Of a stretch of 64,000 bases of DNA, positions 56,668-64,000 are shown in pieces (positions within the stretch are counted from its first letter, which is position 1; each line of letters starts with the position of its first letter). The notes beneath the pieces were generated by a model. It was not told where the DNA came from, searched no databases, and worked only from the letters and a program-made list of their open reading frames with translations. Source of the DNA: Sphingomonas rhizophila (lineage in GTDB: Bacteria > Pseudomonadota > Alphaproteobacteria > Sphingomonadales > Sphingomonadaceae); contig NZ_CP060717.1 of assembly GCF_014396585.1 (NCBI RefSeq), positions 806,001 through 870,000 of the forward strand, written 5' to 3'. The position numbers were made by a program, and so were the translations under genes.

Positions 56668-57684
56668 GTGGCAGAGTTTCAACCGCGTCTGGAACTGCAG
56701 ACCGTGCGGGGCGTGGCTTGCGTCCTTCTCGTCGCCTACCACGTTATCGGCGCTGATCCGACAGTTGGCCTCCGTTTGCCGGAAGATTCATTCTGGCATC
56801 AAGGCATGGCTACCTTCGAATTCCTTCGAATGCCACTGTTCACCATCTTGTCAGGTTACCTGTACGCCGTGTGGCGGCCTGGGCGCGGCGACCTAGCGTT
56901 GTTCTGGCAAAAGAAGTTCCGTCGCATCGTACTCCCGCTGCTCTTCGCGACGTTGGTGACCCTCGTCCTGCGTGAGCTCGTGTACGGAGATCGAACGGCG
57001 GTGCTGACCGCTATCTTCTTTCATTACCAGCACTTCTGGTTCCTTCAGTCGTTGCTGGTGATATTTGCGGTCATTTCGTTGTGGGACGCGTTTAGGCCTG
57101 CAAGATGGGAGGCGCTGTGCATCGCCGCCTTCATTTGCCTGATGTTCTCGAGGTCCTTTTCGCTGCCCTCGTTCCTAAGCCTCAATGGCGCGGCCTATCT
57201 AGCGCCATTCTTCCTATTCGGCATGATTCTGCGACTGGAAGAGGGGCTGCTCCGCAATCACTCGGTCATAGTGATCGCGTCGTGGCTGTTGATTGTCGTC
57301 ACCACGTTGCAGCAGGTAGGGTTGGCCGAGATGGGGCAGCCCATCGAGCGCACATCCTTGTCGGCGGCACTATGCGGTGCGTCTGCAGGCGTGGTGCTCT
57401 TGGCCAAGCTTCCGTATAGCTTGATTTTGGCCAAGATCGGCGAAGCGAGCTATGCAATATATCTATGGCACTCGATCGCGGGAGCAGCCGTCCGGGAGTC
57501 GCTGGAAGGCTTGGGCGTACCGGTCGCGGTATTGTTCGTCGTGCTCCTGTTGGCGGGCATCGCAATCCCGATGGGAATGCGAATTCTACTGAGATCGCAT
57601 GCGCCGGCATCCATTCTTCTGTTCGGGGAAATGCCTCGGGAACGTCTGCCAAACACGGCGACGGCGATGACGGGCCCCAAATGA
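56668..57684 (+). CDS. Acyltransferase 3 family protein
   Basis: 338 aa, about ten helices. The N-terminal RGVACVLLVAYHVIGADP has the catalytic His-containing motif of acyltransferase 3 (OafA/NodX type), and the tail has IGEASYAIYLWHSIAG. These inner-membrane proteins O-acetylate polysaccharides or lipids. GTG start at 56668. Codon use and base composition look less GC-rich than neighbouring lon and clpX, hinting at transfer or weak expression. Genomic role probably surface-glycan modification. Confidence 0.85.
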   Translation: MAEFQPRLELQTVRGVACVLLVAYHVIGADPTVGLRLPEDSFWHQGMATFEFLRMPLFTILSGYLYAVWRPGRGDLALFWQKKFRRIVLPLLFATLVTLVLRELVYGDRTAVLTAIFFHYQHFWFLQSLLVIFAVISLWDAFRPARWEALCIAAFICLMFSRSFSLPSFLSLNGAAYLAPFFLFGMILRLEEGLLRNHSVIVIASWLLIVVTTLQQVGLAEMGQPIERTSLSAALCGASAGVVLLAKLPYSLILAKIGEASYAIYLWHSIAGAAVRESLEGLGVPVAVLFVVLLLAGIAIPMGMRILLRSHAPASILLFGEMPRERLPNTATAMTGPK

Positions 57685-57749
57685 CAAGCGCGTGATTGTG
57701 AAATCCCAGCGCCGTTGCGCTTGCAGGGGCCCCTGCCCATATAGGACGC

Positions 57750-60152
57750 ATGAGTAATCTGACCCTCCCGATCCTTCCGCTTCGCGACATCGTCGTCTTC
57801 CCGCATCGAATCGTTCCGCTTTTTGTGGGCCGCGAGAAGTCCGTCGCTGCGCTGGAGGCGGCGATGGGCGCCGACAAGCAGCTATTCCTCGTCGCGCAGC
57901 TCGATCCGGGTGAGGATGACCCTGATCGCGACGCCATGTACGACCTTGGCGTCGTCGCAACGGCGATGCAGTTGCTCAAGCTGCCCGACGGTACCGTCCG
58001 CGTGCTGGTCGAGGGCGTCCAGCGCGCGCGCCTCGTCAACCTCAAGGAGGCCGACGGCTACACGACGGCCGAGGTCGAACTTGTCGACGAAGACGAGACA
58101 GAAGGGCCCGAGGCTGGCGCCCTGATGCGCTCGGTGATTGACCAGTTCGAGAATTACGCCAAGCTCAACAAGCGGCTTCCAGCCGAAACGTCGGTGCAGC
58201 TGAGCGAGATTGAAGACGCCTCGATCCTCGCCGACGCGGTGGCGTCGAACCTGTCGATCAAGGTGTCCGACAAGCAGGCGTTGCTGGCGGAGCTTCACCC
58301 CGCCCGGCGGCTGGAGATGGTGTTCGCCTTCATGGAGGGGGAACTCGGTGTCCTCCAGGTCGAGAAGAAAATCCGCAGCCGCGTGAAGCGGCAGATGGAG
58401 AAGACCCAGCGGGAATATTACCTCAACGAGCAGCTGAAGGCGATCCAGCGCGAGCTCGGCAACGAGAGCGAAGACGGCGGCGACGAGCTCAACGAACTCG
58501 CCGCCAAGATCCGGAAAACGCGGCTCAGCAAGGAAGCGCGCAATCGCGCGAATGCCGAGCTCAAGAAGCTGCGCGCGATGGCGCCGATGTCGGCCGAGGC
58601 CACCGTCGCTCGAAATTATCTCGACGTGTTGCTTGGCCTGCCGTGGGGCAAGAAGAGCCGCCTGAAGCGCGACATCGCCGAAGCCCAGGCGGTGCTCGAC
58701 GAGGACCATTATGGCCTGGAAAAGGTCAAGGACCGGATTGTCGAATATCTCGCGGTCCAGGCGCGAACCAACCGCCTAAAGGGGCCGATTCTCTGCCTCG
58801 TGGGCCCTCCGGGCGTCGGCAAGACTTCCCTGGGTCGCTCGATCGCCCGTGCCACCGGGCGCGAGTTCGTACGCCAGTCGCTGGGCGGCGTCCGAGACGA
58901 GGCCGAAATCCGCGGTCACCGCCGGACCTACATCGGTTCGCTTCCCGGCAAGATCATCTCCAACCTGAAAAAGGCCGGCACCAGCAACCCGCTGTTCCTG
59001 CTCGACGAGATCGACAAGCTGGGCCAGGATTTCCGTGGCGATCCGGCATCGGCGCTGCTGGAAGTTCTCGACCCCGAGCAGAATTCGAAATTCCAGGATC
59101 ACTACCTGGAGCTCGACTACGACCTTAGCGACGTGATGTTTGTCACCACGGCGAACTCGCTCGACATGCCTCAGCCGTTGCTCGACCGGATGGAGATCAT
59201 CCGGCTCGAAGGCTACACCGAGGATGAAAAGGTCGAAATCGCGCGCCGTCACCTCATCCCCAAACAGATGGAAGCGCACGGACTGAAGGCTGAGGAAATG
59301 ACCTTCACGGACGAAGGCCTCCGCTCGGTCATTCGCCACTACACCCGCGAAGCCGGCGTCCGGACCCTTGAGCGCGAATTGGCCAAGGTGGCGCGCAAGT
59401 CTCTGCGCCAGATCCTCGAGAACAAGGTCGAGAAGGTCGAACTGACCCCCAGCAATGTCGCCGAGTTCCTCGGCGTCAGCCGTTTCCGCCATGGTGTGGG
59501 GGAGGAAGAAGACCAGATCGGTGCCGTCACCGGCCTTGCCTGGACGGAAGTCGGCGGCGAATTGCTCACCATTGAGGCGGTCACCGTGCCCGGCAAGGGC
59601 CAGATCAAGACGACCGGCAAGCTTGGCGACGTCATGCAGGAATCGATTGCGACGGCGATGAGCTTCGTGAAGGCGCGCTCGCCGAGCTATGGAGTGAAGC
59701 CGTCGATATTCGCCCGCAAGGACATCCACGTCCATTTGCCCGAAGGCGCCGTTCCCAAGGATGGTCCCTCGGCCGGTATCGGCATGGTCACGGCGATGAT
59801 TTCGACCCTGACCGGGATTCCAGTCCGCCGCGACGTCGCCATGACCGGGGAGGTCACGCTTCGCGGGCGGGTGCTCCCGATCGGTGGGCTGAAGGAAAAG
59901 CTGCTTGCGGCGCTCCGCGGCGGGATCAAGACAGTGTTGATCCCCGCCGAGAACGAAAAGGACCTCGCGGAAATTCCGGAGTCAGTGAAATCCGCTCTGG
60001 AGATCGTCCCGGTCGCCCATGTCGACGAGGTGCTGTCGCGGGCAATGACCCAGGCGATCGAGGCGATCGAATGGTCTGACCCGGACGAACACGCCACCGA
60101 GCCCCTGTCACATCCGACTGGCGGTGCCGAAGGGGCGGCGGTTCGCCACTGA
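57750..60152 (+). CDS. lon: ATP-dependent protease Lon
   Basis: 800 aa, standard for Lon. The N-terminal substrate domain starts [25 protein letters not shown]+ Walker A is [21 protein letters not shown], Walker B in FLLDEIDKL; the serine-lysine dyad is in [11 protein letters not shown] and [14 protein letters not shown]. Degrades misfolded and regulatory proteins. A complete frame. Conserved neighbours clpX upstream and hupB downstream, with the CPBP and acyltransferase genes intervening. Confidence 0.97.
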   Translation: MSNLTLPILPLRDIVVFPHRIVPLFVGREKSVAALEAAMGADKQLFLVAQLDPGEDDPDRDAMYDLGVVATAMQLLKLPDGTVRVLVEGVQRARLVNLKEADGYTTAEVELVDEDETEGPEAGALMRSVIDQFENYAKLNKRLPAETSVQLSEIEDASILADAVASNLSIKVSDKQALLAELHPARRLEMVFAFMEGELGVLQVEKKIRSRVKRQMEKTQREYYLNEQLKAIQRELGNESEDGGDELNELAAKIRKTRLSKEARNRANAELKKLRAMAPMSAEATVARNYLDVLLGLPWGKKSRLKRDIAEAQAVLDEDHYGLEKVKDRIVEYLAVQARTNRLKGPILCLVGPPGVGKTSLGRSIARATGREFVRQSLGGVRDEAEIRGHRRTYIGSLPGKIISNLKKAGTSNPLFLLDEIDKLGQDFRGDPASALLEVLDPEQNSKFQDHYLELDYDLSDVMFVTTANSLDMPQPLLDRMEIIRLEGYTEDEKVEIARRHLIPKQMEAHGLKAEEMTFTDEGLRSVIRHYTREAGVRTLERELAKVARKSLRQILENKVEKVELTPSNVAEFLGVSRFRHGVGEEEDQIGAVTGLAWTEVGGELLTIEAVTVPGKGQIKTTGKLGDVMQESIATAMSFVKARSPSYGVKPSIFARKDIHVHLPEGAVPKDGPSAGIGMVTAMISTLTGIPVRRDVAMTGEVTLRGRVLPIGGLKEKLLAALRGGIKTVLIPAENEKDLAEIPESVKSALEIVPVAHVDEVLSRAMTQAIEAIEWSDPDEHATEPLSHPTGGAEGAAVRH

Positions 60153-60235
60153 AGCCTTTGACTCACGACCTAAGTCTTGCCTTAAATCAACCTGATCGCC
60201 GCGCGAGTCTCGCGGTCCCGATGGGAGCCAATTGA

Positions 60236-60508
60236 ATGAATAAGCAGGAACTCATCGGCCATGTTGCCGATCGCGCCGGCCTTTCCCGCAACGACGCCAG
60301 CCGGGCGATCGAGACGATGCTCGAGATTGTCACGGCAACCTTGAAGCGTGGCGATGAGGTCCGGCTCGTCGGCTTTGGCAATTTTTCCGTCACGCGCCGC
60401 AAGGCATCGACGGGCCGCAATCCGCGCACTGGCGAGCCGATGCAGATCAAGGCCAGCTCGCAGCCGAAGTTTCGTCCGGGCAAGATCCTCAAGGACGCCG
60501 TTCAATAG
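60236..60508 (+). CDS. hupB: HU family DNA-binding protein
   Basis: 90 aa. HU beta-type nucleoid protein: MNKQELIGHVADRAGLSRND, VRLVGFGNFSVTRRKA and the DNA-binding arm GRNPRTGEPMQIKAS, then QPKFRPGKILKDAVQ. It bends and compacts DNA non-specifically. Lies 84 bp after lon, the classical lon-hupB order, with room for its own promoter. Confidence 0.95.
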   Translation: MNKQELIGHVADRAGLSRNDASRAIETMLEIVTATLKRGDEVRLVGFGNFSVTRRKASTGRNPRTGEPMQIKASSQPKFRPGKILKDAVQ

Positions 60509-60578
60509 TCTGGACAGGGGCGGGCGGCTCGCCTAACAGCCGCGCCGTCCGTTGTTCGCAACAGACAATCCCTGGCAT

Positions 60579-60653
60579 GGGCGCGTAGCTCAGCGGTAGA
60601 GCACACCCTTCACACGGGTGGGGTCACAGGTTCAATCCCTGTCGCGCCCACCA
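60579..60653 (+). tRNA. tRNA-Val (CAC)
   Basis: Acceptor GGGCGCG/CGCGCCC, D-arm GCTC-GAGC, anticodon arm CACCC-TTCACAC-GGGTG with anticodon CAC, T-arm with GTTCAATCCC, and encoded CCA at 60651-60653. Located 70 bp after hupB. Confidence 0.95.
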
Positions 60654-60672
60654 TGCCCCGGGCACAAAAAAA

Positions 60673-60706
60673 GGCCGCAATCCCATCGGGAATGCGGCCC
60701 TTTCTT
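60673..60706. terminator. Bidirectional terminator between tRNA-Val and crp
   Basis: Inverted repeat GGCCGCAATCCC with GGGAATGCGGCC around ATC (60673-60699), followed by TTTCTTT on the plus strand and preceded by a run of seven As, which act as a U-tract for the other strand. It serves tRNA-Val on one side and the converging Crp-family gene on the other. Confidence 0.85.
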
Positions 60707-60728
60707 TATGCAGGAAGCAGCGCGCCGA

Positions 60729-61444
60729 CTATTGAAGGTAGCCCGGCTGAAAGCTGCCGACCCGACGCAGCTCGTTCCAGTCTTCGAAGAAAATATGCTT
60801 TCCTTCGCGGCGGATCAGGCCTTGACGCTCCAGGTCCGCGAACACGCGATTGACGTTGACCGACGTCTGGCCCGTGATGTCGGCAATCTGCTGCTGGGTA
60901 AACGGATTGGCGAGCCCGTCTGCGAGCACGTCGGCGCCGGAGCGCTCGGCGGTTTCACACAGGAGGTGAGCGACACGCGCGACCGAATCGCGGCGTCCGC
61001 AATTGACCAGCCATTCGTAGCCGATGGAATTATGGCGCTGCGTCAGCTTCCAGAAAAACTTGGCCATTTCCGGATTCTGCTCGACGATTGGGTCGAAGTC
61101 CTCGGCGCGGCCGACCAGCACTTCGCTGCGAACGATCGCCTGGATGCCATAATCCGCCTCGCCCTCGCGCGGGAGGATGCCATCACCCGGGAAGCGGAGT
61201 GCGACAATCTGCCGCCGGCCAGCGCCGTCTGTCTTGAACTTGCTGAGGAGCCCGGACCGGACGAACATCACTTCGTCACGGGCGACGCCAGGTTCGCGGA
61301 ACGCACGGCGCGGTTCAACCGTCACCAGACGGTGGGGCATGTCTACCAGGACTTTCGCGAGCTTGGGATCGAGGCCAGCCTTGATCAGCGTATCCCGAGC
61401 GTCACGCCCTCACCCGATCCCTGCCGAGCGGTCCGACTCATCAT
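60729..61444 (-). CDS. Crp/Fnr family transcriptional regulator, frameshifted
   Basis: About 238 aa. N-terminal cyclic-nucleotide-binding-like sensor fold (VTVEPRRAFREPGVARDEVM, FRSGLLSKFKTDGAGRRQIVA, FPGDGILPREGEA) and a C-terminal winged helix with the HTH TQQQIADITGQTSVNVNRVFAD. No Fnr cysteine set is visible. The frame breaks near 61394-61396: one added G gives VTLGDTLIKAGLDPKLAKVLVDMPH and links to the ATG at 61444 preceded by GAGGTG. It responds to an unknown ligand and would control its own or nearby genes. Confidence 0.82.
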
Positions 61445-61812
61445 TCAATCACCTCAATCCGCGACCTGAGAATGCTCGCAGAGCTTCCGTTTCGCAAGTA
61501 TAATAACATGGATAAAGTTTTGGGATTTCCAACGTTTCGACTTGGCCGTCTCAACGTCAGCCAGGCGACGCGTTGCAATATTTTCGCAGCGGTCGCAACC
61601 ACTTCGGCGGGTCGAAATTTGCGTCCCGATATGGGCCTGACGAGGGGGAGGACGCGCACCATCGCAGGAGCCTGACAGACCGTTCGGACAATGCGCAATT
61701 GCTGCGCGGGAAAGCGTTGCGATTGTGCGATGAATGTCGAGAGGCGGGGCATTGCTTGCCAAGCGGGGCCGGTCGACATAATAGGCCCGCGCGCCTTTCC
61801 ACGGCGCTCAAT
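61445..61812. other. Intergenic region (368 bp) between crp and tRNA-His
   Basis: I see no convincing gene. A plus-strand frame of 55 codons (61508-61675) is uninterrupted but has no recognisable features or ribosome site. The AT-rich stretch at 61494-61530 probably holds the crp-family promoter. A weak promoter for tRNA-His may include TTGCCA near 61756 and CATAAT at 61777-61782, with imperfect spacing. Confidence 0.4.
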
Positions 61813-61890
61813 GGCGATCGTAGCTCAGCTGGTTAGAGCATCGGTTTGTGGTACCGAGGGTCGCGGGTTCAAGTCCCGTCGATCGCCCCA
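61813..61890 (+). tRNA. tRNA-His (GTG)
   Basis: Eight-bp acceptor stem GGCGATCG/CGATCGCC including the extra G-1:C73 pair characteristic of tRNA-His, anticodon arm TCGGT-TTGTGGT-ACCGA with anticodon GTG, T-arm GGGTTCAAGTCCC, and encoded CCA at 61888-61890. Confidence 0.95.
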
Positions 61891-61922
61891 TTTCCTTCCG
61901 CGGACGCGAGCTTGGCCATCCA

Positions 61923-62972
61923 ATGAATATTCCCTGGGGTTACCCCGACTTCGACGCGCATGAAGCGCTCTACTTCGTTACCGACGAAAAGAGCGGCCTG
62001 CGTGCCATCATCGCCATGCATTCGACCCATCTCGGGCCGGCGGCGGGCGGCACGCGTTTCTGGCACTATGCTGACGACGCCGACGCCCTGACCGACGCGC
62101 TGCGCCTGTCGCGCGGCATGAGCTACAAGAACGCAATGGCGGGCCTGCCGCTGGGCGGGGGCAAGGCGGTAATCCTGGCTGACGCCAATCGCTCCAAGAC
62201 CCCCGAGATGATCGCCGCGTTCGGGCGCGCCGTGAACGATCTCGGCGGCAAGTATGTCACCGCCGAAGATGTCGGCATGAGCGTCGCCGACATGATCGGG
62301 ATCAGCAAGCAGACCCGATTTGTCGCCGGCTTGCCGGTCGACGGCGGCGCGGTCGGGGGCGATCCCGGTCCGCACACGTCGCTCGGCGTGTTCCTTGGAA
62401 TCAAGGCTGCGGTGAAGCGTGCGCTGGGCAAGGACAGCCTGCAAGGCCTCCACATCGCGCTGCAGGGCGCCGGAAGCGTTGCCGGTGGCGTCGCGCGTCA
62501 CGCGGCCGCCGAAGGGGCGCGACTGACCATTGCCGACGTTGACGCCGGGCGCGTCGAGCGACTGGCGGCGGAGACGGGCGCCGCGATCGCAGCGCCCGAT
62601 GAGCTCCTGTCCATCGAGGCCGATGTCATCAGCCCCTGCGCGCTTGGAGCGATCCTCACCGAGGAGAGCATCGCGGCTCTTAAGGCACCGATCGTCGCCG
62701 GTGGGGCCAACAACCAACTCGCCACTCCACAAGACGGGGAGCGCATCCACGCGCGCGGGATCCTGTATGCGCCGGACTATGTCATCAACGGTGGCGGCAT
62801 CATCAACGTGTCGACCGAGTATCTGGGCGACGGCGATTATTCGTTAGTGCGCGAACGGATCGAGGCAATTCCGGTCAAGCTCGAAACGATTTGGGCGGAA
62901 AGCGCAAAGTCCGGCCGCAATCCGGCCGCGGTCGCTGACGCGATGGCCCAGCGGCTGATCGGCCGAGACTAA
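61923..62972 (+). CDS. Leu/Phe/Val dehydrogenase (Glu/Leu/Phe/Val dehydrogenase family)
   Basis: 349 aa NAD-dependent amino acid dehydrogenase. Dimerisation and substrate domain has LGPAAGGTRFWHYAD and the catalytic lysine in GLPLGGGKAVIL; the nucleotide domain has IALQGAGSVAGGVARHAA, and the C-terminal NGGGIINVSTEYLG is typical of leucine or phenylalanine dehydrogenases. It oxidatively deaminates branched-chain or aromatic amino acids in the cytoplasm. ATG at 61923 gives MNIPWGYPDFDAHEAL. Located 33 bp downstream of tRNA-His. Stop interlocks with the converging GT14 gene (CTAA). Confidence 0.88.
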   Translation: MNIPWGYPDFDAHEALYFVTDEKSGLRAIIAMHSTHLGPAAGGTRFWHYADDADALTDALRLSRGMSYKNAMAGLPLGGGKAVILADANRSKTPEMIAAFGRAVNDLGGKYVTAEDVGMSVADMIGISKQTRFVAGLPVDGGAVGGDPGPHTSLGVFLGIKAAVKRALGKDSLQGLHIALQGAGSVAGGVARHAAAEGARLTIADVDAGRVERLAAETGAAIAAPDELLSIEADVISPCALGAILTEESIAALKAPIVAGGANNQLATPQDGERIHARGILYAPDYVINGGGIINVSTEYLGDGDYSLVRERIEAIPVKLETIWAESAKSGRNPAAVADAMAQRLIGRD

Positions 62973-63898
62973 GTGCGGGCGAGCCGGGCGTCGATTTGGT
63001 CGCGGACGCTACTCCCGGCCTCGAATTTTCTCGCGAAGTAGGCGCCCGAAGCGAACATCGCGTCGAGGTCGGCTTCGGTCAGAGATTGCGGATGGGCGCC
63101 GCCACCGTTCCATTCGGCGAAGCGGCGGTTGTCGAGGCTGAGCGTCATGTCCTCGCGAGCGGCTAGGACCGTGCAGTAATAGCTCTCGTCAGGTTGGGTG
63201 CGCATCCGCAAATGGCGCCGCAATCGTGCCGCGAATCCGCCTGGGTCGAGCACGGCTTCGACTGCCCGGCGATTTCCGGCCCACCAATGATCGCCATAGA
63301 AAGCGGGGCGCTCTTCTGTAAACGGGTGGCGTCCCGCGAAGGGCGGGCGATAGGTTAGCCGGCCGACCCGCCAGCGCGGTTTCCTCCGGACAATCGGGAA
63401 CCATAGTTGCGGCGACATCGTGAAGCGCGTCTTCAACGCGTGATTGCCCGGCGTATCCATGAACGACATGACCGGATTCGTTTTGCCGATGGTCTGTGCA
63501 CGCGGTCGCTTGCCCGGAAGGCAAGGCCGCATGTCGATGAGCGCGTCGCACCGCTCCCTCGCCAACTCGTCGCGGACATCCGATCCCCTGCGTATCGGAT
63601 AATCGGCGGCGCTGAGAAGGAAGACCCACTCAGCGTTCGAGCGGGCAAGTATCGACCGGTATGCTCGCAACGCGCCGTCAACCACCGACCAGTTCGCCCA
63701 ACTCGTTCGAGTCCAATCCTCAACGAAGCGACAATTGGAGGGAAAGGGCGTGCGGTCGACCGGCGCCTGGGAAAAGTCGTGGTGGACGACAACTGGCGGC
63801 GAATCATATTCGCGGTTCAGGGACGCAACCAGCCGCAACAACCTGTCGTCATCCTGGTGCGACAGAATAACGAAACCGACGACTGGCCTATCGCTCAT
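62969..63898 (-). CDS. Core-2/I-branching beta-1,6-N-acetylglucosaminyltransferase-like (GT14)
   Basis: 309 aa. N-terminal VVGFVILSHQDDDRLLRLVASL and the WANWSVVDGALRAYRSILA, VFLLSAADYPIRRGSD (SxxDYP) motifs match GT14-like enzymes; later FYGDHWWAGNRRAVEAVL and TQPDESYYCTVLA (the E of ESYYCT is the family acid). Likely transfers a sugar in surface-glycan synthesis. ATGA overlap with the partial gene upstream, so they form an operon. Acceptor unknown. Confidence 0.82.
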   Translation of the reverse strand: MSDRPVVGFVILSHQDDDRLLRLVASLNREYDSPPVVVHHDFSQAPVDRTPFPSNCRFVEDWTRTSWANWSVVDGALRAYRSILARSNAEWVFLLSAADYPIRRGSDVRDELARERCDALIDMRPCLPGKRPRAQTIGKTNPVMSFMDTPGNHALKTRFTMSPQLWFPIVRRKPRWRVGRLTYRPPFAGRHPFTEERPAFYGDHWWAGNRRAVEAVLDPGGFAARLRRHLRMRTQPDESYYCTVLAAREDMTLSLDNRRFAEWNGGGAHPQSLTEADLDAMFASGAYFARKFEAGSSVRDQIDARLART

Positions 63899-64000
63899 CG
63901 TGCGACCTGACGCCGGAAATAGCAGTCGAGTTCCAACACCTCCGGCTCGTCGGGGTTCACCGCGTAGAGCCCCGCCAAGGCGAAGCCTGCGTCCTGATAC
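63895..64000 (-). CDS. C-terminal fragment of an unknown gene, cut by the window end
   Basis: Only the last 34 codons are in the window: it ends GLYAVNPDEPEVLELDCYF then RRQVAR, with TGA overlapping the GT14 start. The frame is open to the window edge. The fragment is too short to assign; context suggests a surface-glycan gene. Confidence 0.5.
   Translation of the reverse strand, partial: YQDAGFALAGLYAVNPDEPEVLELDCYFRRQVAR

Noticed and set aside
61508-61675. 55-codon plus-strand frame upstream of tRNA-His
   Set aside because: No ribosome site, no conserved features and weak coding composition; listed only as part of the intergenic region.

Overview
The window is a GC-rich, densely packed stretch of bacterial chromosome. 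It most resembles an alphaproteobacterium of the Sphingomonadales (Sphingomonas/Sphingomicrobium type). This is inferred from gene content: a DksA without a complete zinc finger, DUF1465 and YdcH-type small proteins, PEP carboxylase, orphan SPOR-domain proteins, and the trigger factor-ClpP-ClpX-Lon-HU set. No rRNA is present to confirm it. I found no insertion sequence, prophage, integrase or CRISPR array.

Layout. 1-9.6 kb: a surface-polysaccharide region. A minus-strand operon of three glycosyltransferases, a lipid-linked-glycan type ABC exporter and an asparagine-synthase-like amidotransferase (cut by the window edge) is divergent from a methyltransferase, a DUF2334 deacetylase-like protein and another glycosyltransferase; a GT2 and a FkbM methyltransferase follow on the minus strand. 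10.5-16.8 kb: surE, dksA, two YdcH-like small proteins, DUF1465, an iron alcohol dehydrogenase with a thioesterase, a nitronate-monooxygenase-like flavoprotein and a UDP-sugar epimerase. 16.8-19.7 kb: a CAP-domain secreted protein, then a tightly overlapping operon of a GntA/YqcI-type putative heme N-hydroxylase, a DUF1989 protein and a TupA-like ATP-grasp ligase, the best candidate for an undescribed pathway. 19.6-28.1 kb: ppc, tRNA-Lys and the complete cell-shape operon mreB-mreC-mreD-mrdA-rodA. 28.3-39.4 kb: mutL, a KARI-like enzyme, miaA, serB, an SPOR protein, a ParA/ribbon-helix-helix-like/TPR-SPOR operon, pyrB, ruvX and a DUF3089 hydrolase. 39.5-47.5 kb: a DUF4153 membrane protein, gatCAB, a lipoprotein/M48 protease/lipoprotein operon and two tiny proline-rich proteins. 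47.6-60.5 kb: tRNA-Leu, then tig, clpP, clpX, lon and hupB, interrupted by glycosyltransferases, a Nudix-DUF47/Pit phosphate module, a CPBP protease and an acyltransferase. 60.6-64 kb: tRNA-Val, a Crp/Fnr regulator, tRNA-His, an amino-acid dehydrogenase and a GT14-like glycosyltransferase.

An overriding technical point: at least 16 genes, including essential ones (mreB, mrdA, clpX, serB), are broken by one missing base each (two in mrdA and in the GT87 gene), nearly always in a short G or C run. Adding one base at each of the 18 sites restores a full-length family-typical protein and a length divisible by three. I read this as uncorrected long-read homopolymer error, and annotate these genes as single CDSs with the suspected site named.

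Start codons were chosen from family N-termini and from the frequent ATGA/GTGA stop-start overlaps, which show that most same-strand neighbours are co-transcribed.
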